From Caulobacter segnis (GTDB lineage Bacteria; Pseudomonadota; Alphaproteobacteria; Caulobacterales; Caulobacteraceae): a DNA stretch of 64,000 nt. The first letter of the stretch is position 1. Each line of letters starts with the position of its first letter. A program made the position numbers and the translations under genes. The stretch lies in contig NZ_CP082923.1 in the NCBI RefSeq assembly GCF_019931575.1, positions 3,534,001 through 3,598,000 on the forward strand, read 5' to 3'. Below are positions 62,789 to 64,000 of the stretch, piece by piece. A model generated the notes under the pieces. That model saw nothing but the letters and a program-made list of their open reading frames with translations. It was not told the DNA's origin and did not search any database.

Positions 62789-64000
62789 TCAACTCAGTCC
62801 CGTCGCCTTCAGCAGCACGCCCGCGACCACCAGGACGGCGATCATCGCCAGCATCGGCAGGCGCGTGGCGAAGGTCAGCATCAGCGCCAGGACGGTCAGG
62901 CCCAGAGCCGCGTAGTCCAGACTGGCGAGGTCGGGCAGCATCACCCGCAGCACGCCCGCGACCTCCATCGTCTGGCCGCTGCGGAAGAAGAGATGGATGG
63001 CGAACCACAGGGCCAGCTGGCCGATCACCCCGACCGAGGCGGCCGAGATCAGGGACAGCGCGCGCGACGGGCGCGGTCGCCGCCCCCAGCGCTCGAACAG
63101 GGGCCCGCCGGCGAAGATCCACAGGAACGAGGGGGCGAAGGTCACCCACGCCGCCATCAGCCCGCCCAGCACGGCCAGGACCCAGGCCCACTCGGCCGGC
63201 GCGGCCTGGAAGGCCCCGACGAAGCCCACGAAGACGAAGACCAGGATCAGCGGGCCCGGCGTGGTCTCGGCCAAGCCCAGGCCGTCCAGCATCTGAGTCG
63301 CCGACAGCCAGCCGAACGCCGAGGCCGCCTGGCCGATATAGGCCAGGGCCGCGTAGGCGCCGCCAAAGCTGATCGCCGCCAGCCCCCCGAACGACAGCCC
63401 CATCCAGGCCAGGGTCGAGCCCGGCGCGACGATCCAGGCCAGGGCGATCGGCGCCAGCCACAGCGCCAGGCACGCCAGCGCGGTCTTGCCCTGCCCCTTC
63501 AGCGGCTTGCCGGCCAGGACCGGCTGGCCCGTGTCCTTGGCCGTCGCCCAGCCCAGGACGCCGGCCGCCAGGATCACCAGCGGGAAAGGCACGGTGGTGA
63601 AGGCCAGCAGGGCGAAGGCCGCGCCGCAGACGAAGGCGGCCAGGCGATCCTTGATCGCCCGCTTGCCGATCTTCAGCAGGGCCTGCAGCACCAGGGCCAC
63701 CACCGCGGCCTTCAGCCCCAGCAGCACCGGACCGGCCCAGTCCGAGCGACCATGGGCGACATAAAGCGCGGAGAGGCCCAGCATCACCGCCAGGCCCGGC
63801 AGCACGAACAGCAGGCCCGCCGCGACACCGCCGCGGATCCCGTGCAGTCGCCACCCCAGCCAGGTCGCCAACTGCTGAGCCTCGGGCCCGGGCAGCAGCA
63901 TGCAGAAGCTCAAGGCGCGCGCGAACTCGTCGTCGTCGACCCAGTCGCGCCGCTCGACCACCTCGCGATGCAGCAGCGCGATCTGCCCGGCCGGACCGCC
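62789..64000 (-). CDS. chrA: ChrA-type chromate transporter (5' end outside window)
   Basis: Frame open from the right edge; 403 residues visible. The start reads GGPAGQIALLHREVVERRDWVDDDEFARALSFCMLLPGPEAQQLATWLGWRLHG, the first CHR-domain signature. The second CHR copy carries SFGGAYAALAYIG and LGLAETTPGPLILVFVFVGF. About ten hydrophobic segments in all. Exports chromate, a sulfate look-alike, across the inner membrane. Perhaps 15-40 N-terminal residues lie beyond the window. A GTG at 63959-63961 is inside the conserved domain and is not the true start. Confidence 0.93.
   Translation of the reverse strand, partial: GGPAGQIALLHREVVERRDWVDDDEFARALSFCMLLPGPEAQQLATWLGWRLHGIRGGVAAGLLFVLPGLAVMLGLSALYVAHGRSDWAGPVLLGLKAAVVALVLQALLKIGKRAIKDRLAAFVCGAAFALLAFTTVPFPLVILAAGVLGWATAKDTGQPVLAGKPLKGQGKTALACLALWLAPIALAWIVAPGSTLAWMGLSFGGLAAISFGGAYAALAYIGQAASAFGWLSATQMLDGLGLAETTPGPLILVFVFVGFVGAFQAAPAEWAWVLAVLGGLMAAWVTFAPSFLWIFAGGPLFERWGRRPRPSRALSLISAASVGVIGQLALWFAIHLFFRSGQTMEVAGVLRVMLPDLASLDYAALGLTVLALMLTFATRLPMLAMIAVLVVAGVLLKATGLS

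Noticed and set aside
58722-62915. A 1397-residue plus-strand open frame, the longest in the window
   Set aside because: It runs antisense across the TBDR and helix-hairpin-helix genes and shows only Arg/Ala/Gly-rich composition, a typical GC-rich shadow.

Overview
The window is high-GC, gene-dense alphaproteobacterial chromosome and looks like Caulobacter or a close relative. The reasons are four TonB-dependent receptors (TBDRs), one of them with a FecI/FecR pair, alphaproteobacterial Fur-type boxes (TTGCGA-N5-TCGCAA), the propionyl/methylmalonyl pathway, plant-polymer hydrolases and tight ATGA-coupled operons. I see no rRNA, tRNA, insertion sequence, prophage module or CRISPR array. Both edges cut genes: czcA at the left (3' end missing) and a chromate-transporter gene at the right (5' end missing).

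Layout. 1-5.5 kb: a czcCBA heavy-metal efflux operon headed by a small Cys/His-rich secreted protein, all on the minus strand. 5.5-15.3 kb: a nucleoside uptake and catabolism regulon. It has a LacI-family repressor, a TBDR, a NupC-type transporter, a PfkB kinase, a TrpF-like TIM barrel and a nucleoside hydrolase. Three perfect TGAAACGTTTCA palindromes and one variant mark its promoters. An ECF sigma factor with a membrane partner sits inside it. 15.3-23.2 kb: a FecI-FecR-TBDR(STN) system followed by a beta-propeller amidohydrolase. 23.4-25.7 kb: katG with an OxyR-like site. 25.7-29.3 kb: a GH39 glycosidase and a TBDR. 29.4-34.4 kb: an AaeXAB-type aromatic-acid efflux operon with an outer-membrane factor and its MarR regulator. 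34.5-39.7 kb: a MerR/P-loop fusion, a dienelactone hydrolase, a glycosylasparaginase, cutC and a pectate lyase.

39.8-44.3 kb is a complete set of homologues of the enterobacterial yjfI-yjfJ-yjfK-yjfL-yjfM-yjfC cluster, here split into two divergent operons. The regulatory-looking yjfI product has an extra N-terminal domain, and its promoter carries tandem repeats. 44.3-44.9 kb holds a Cys-rich orphan gene behind two Fur-type boxes. 44.9-49.0 kb: a low-molecular-weight phosphatase overlapping a fused 5-oxoprolinase/hydantoinase. 49.0-49.8 kb: a GDT1/TMEM165-type exporter with an upstream yybP-ykoY (manganese) riboswitch and a hairpin touching its ribosome-binding site. 49.9-57.1 kb: a DUF2793 protein, a nitronate monooxygenase, methylmalonyl-CoA mutase small and large subunits, a DUF4112 protein and the MeaB chaperone. 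57.3-64 kb: a small secreted protein, a sulfotransferase, a large TBDR with a clear terminator, a membrane-anchored helix-hairpin-helix protein and the chromate transporter.

The least-described items are the yjf cluster with its apparently self-regulating DNA-binding fusion, the MerR-ATPase fusion with a 19-bp-spaced promoter, the TrpF-like protein in the nucleoside regulon, and the Fur-boxed Cys protein. Four of the seven convergent gene pairs share both stop codons in one CTAG tetranucleotide.
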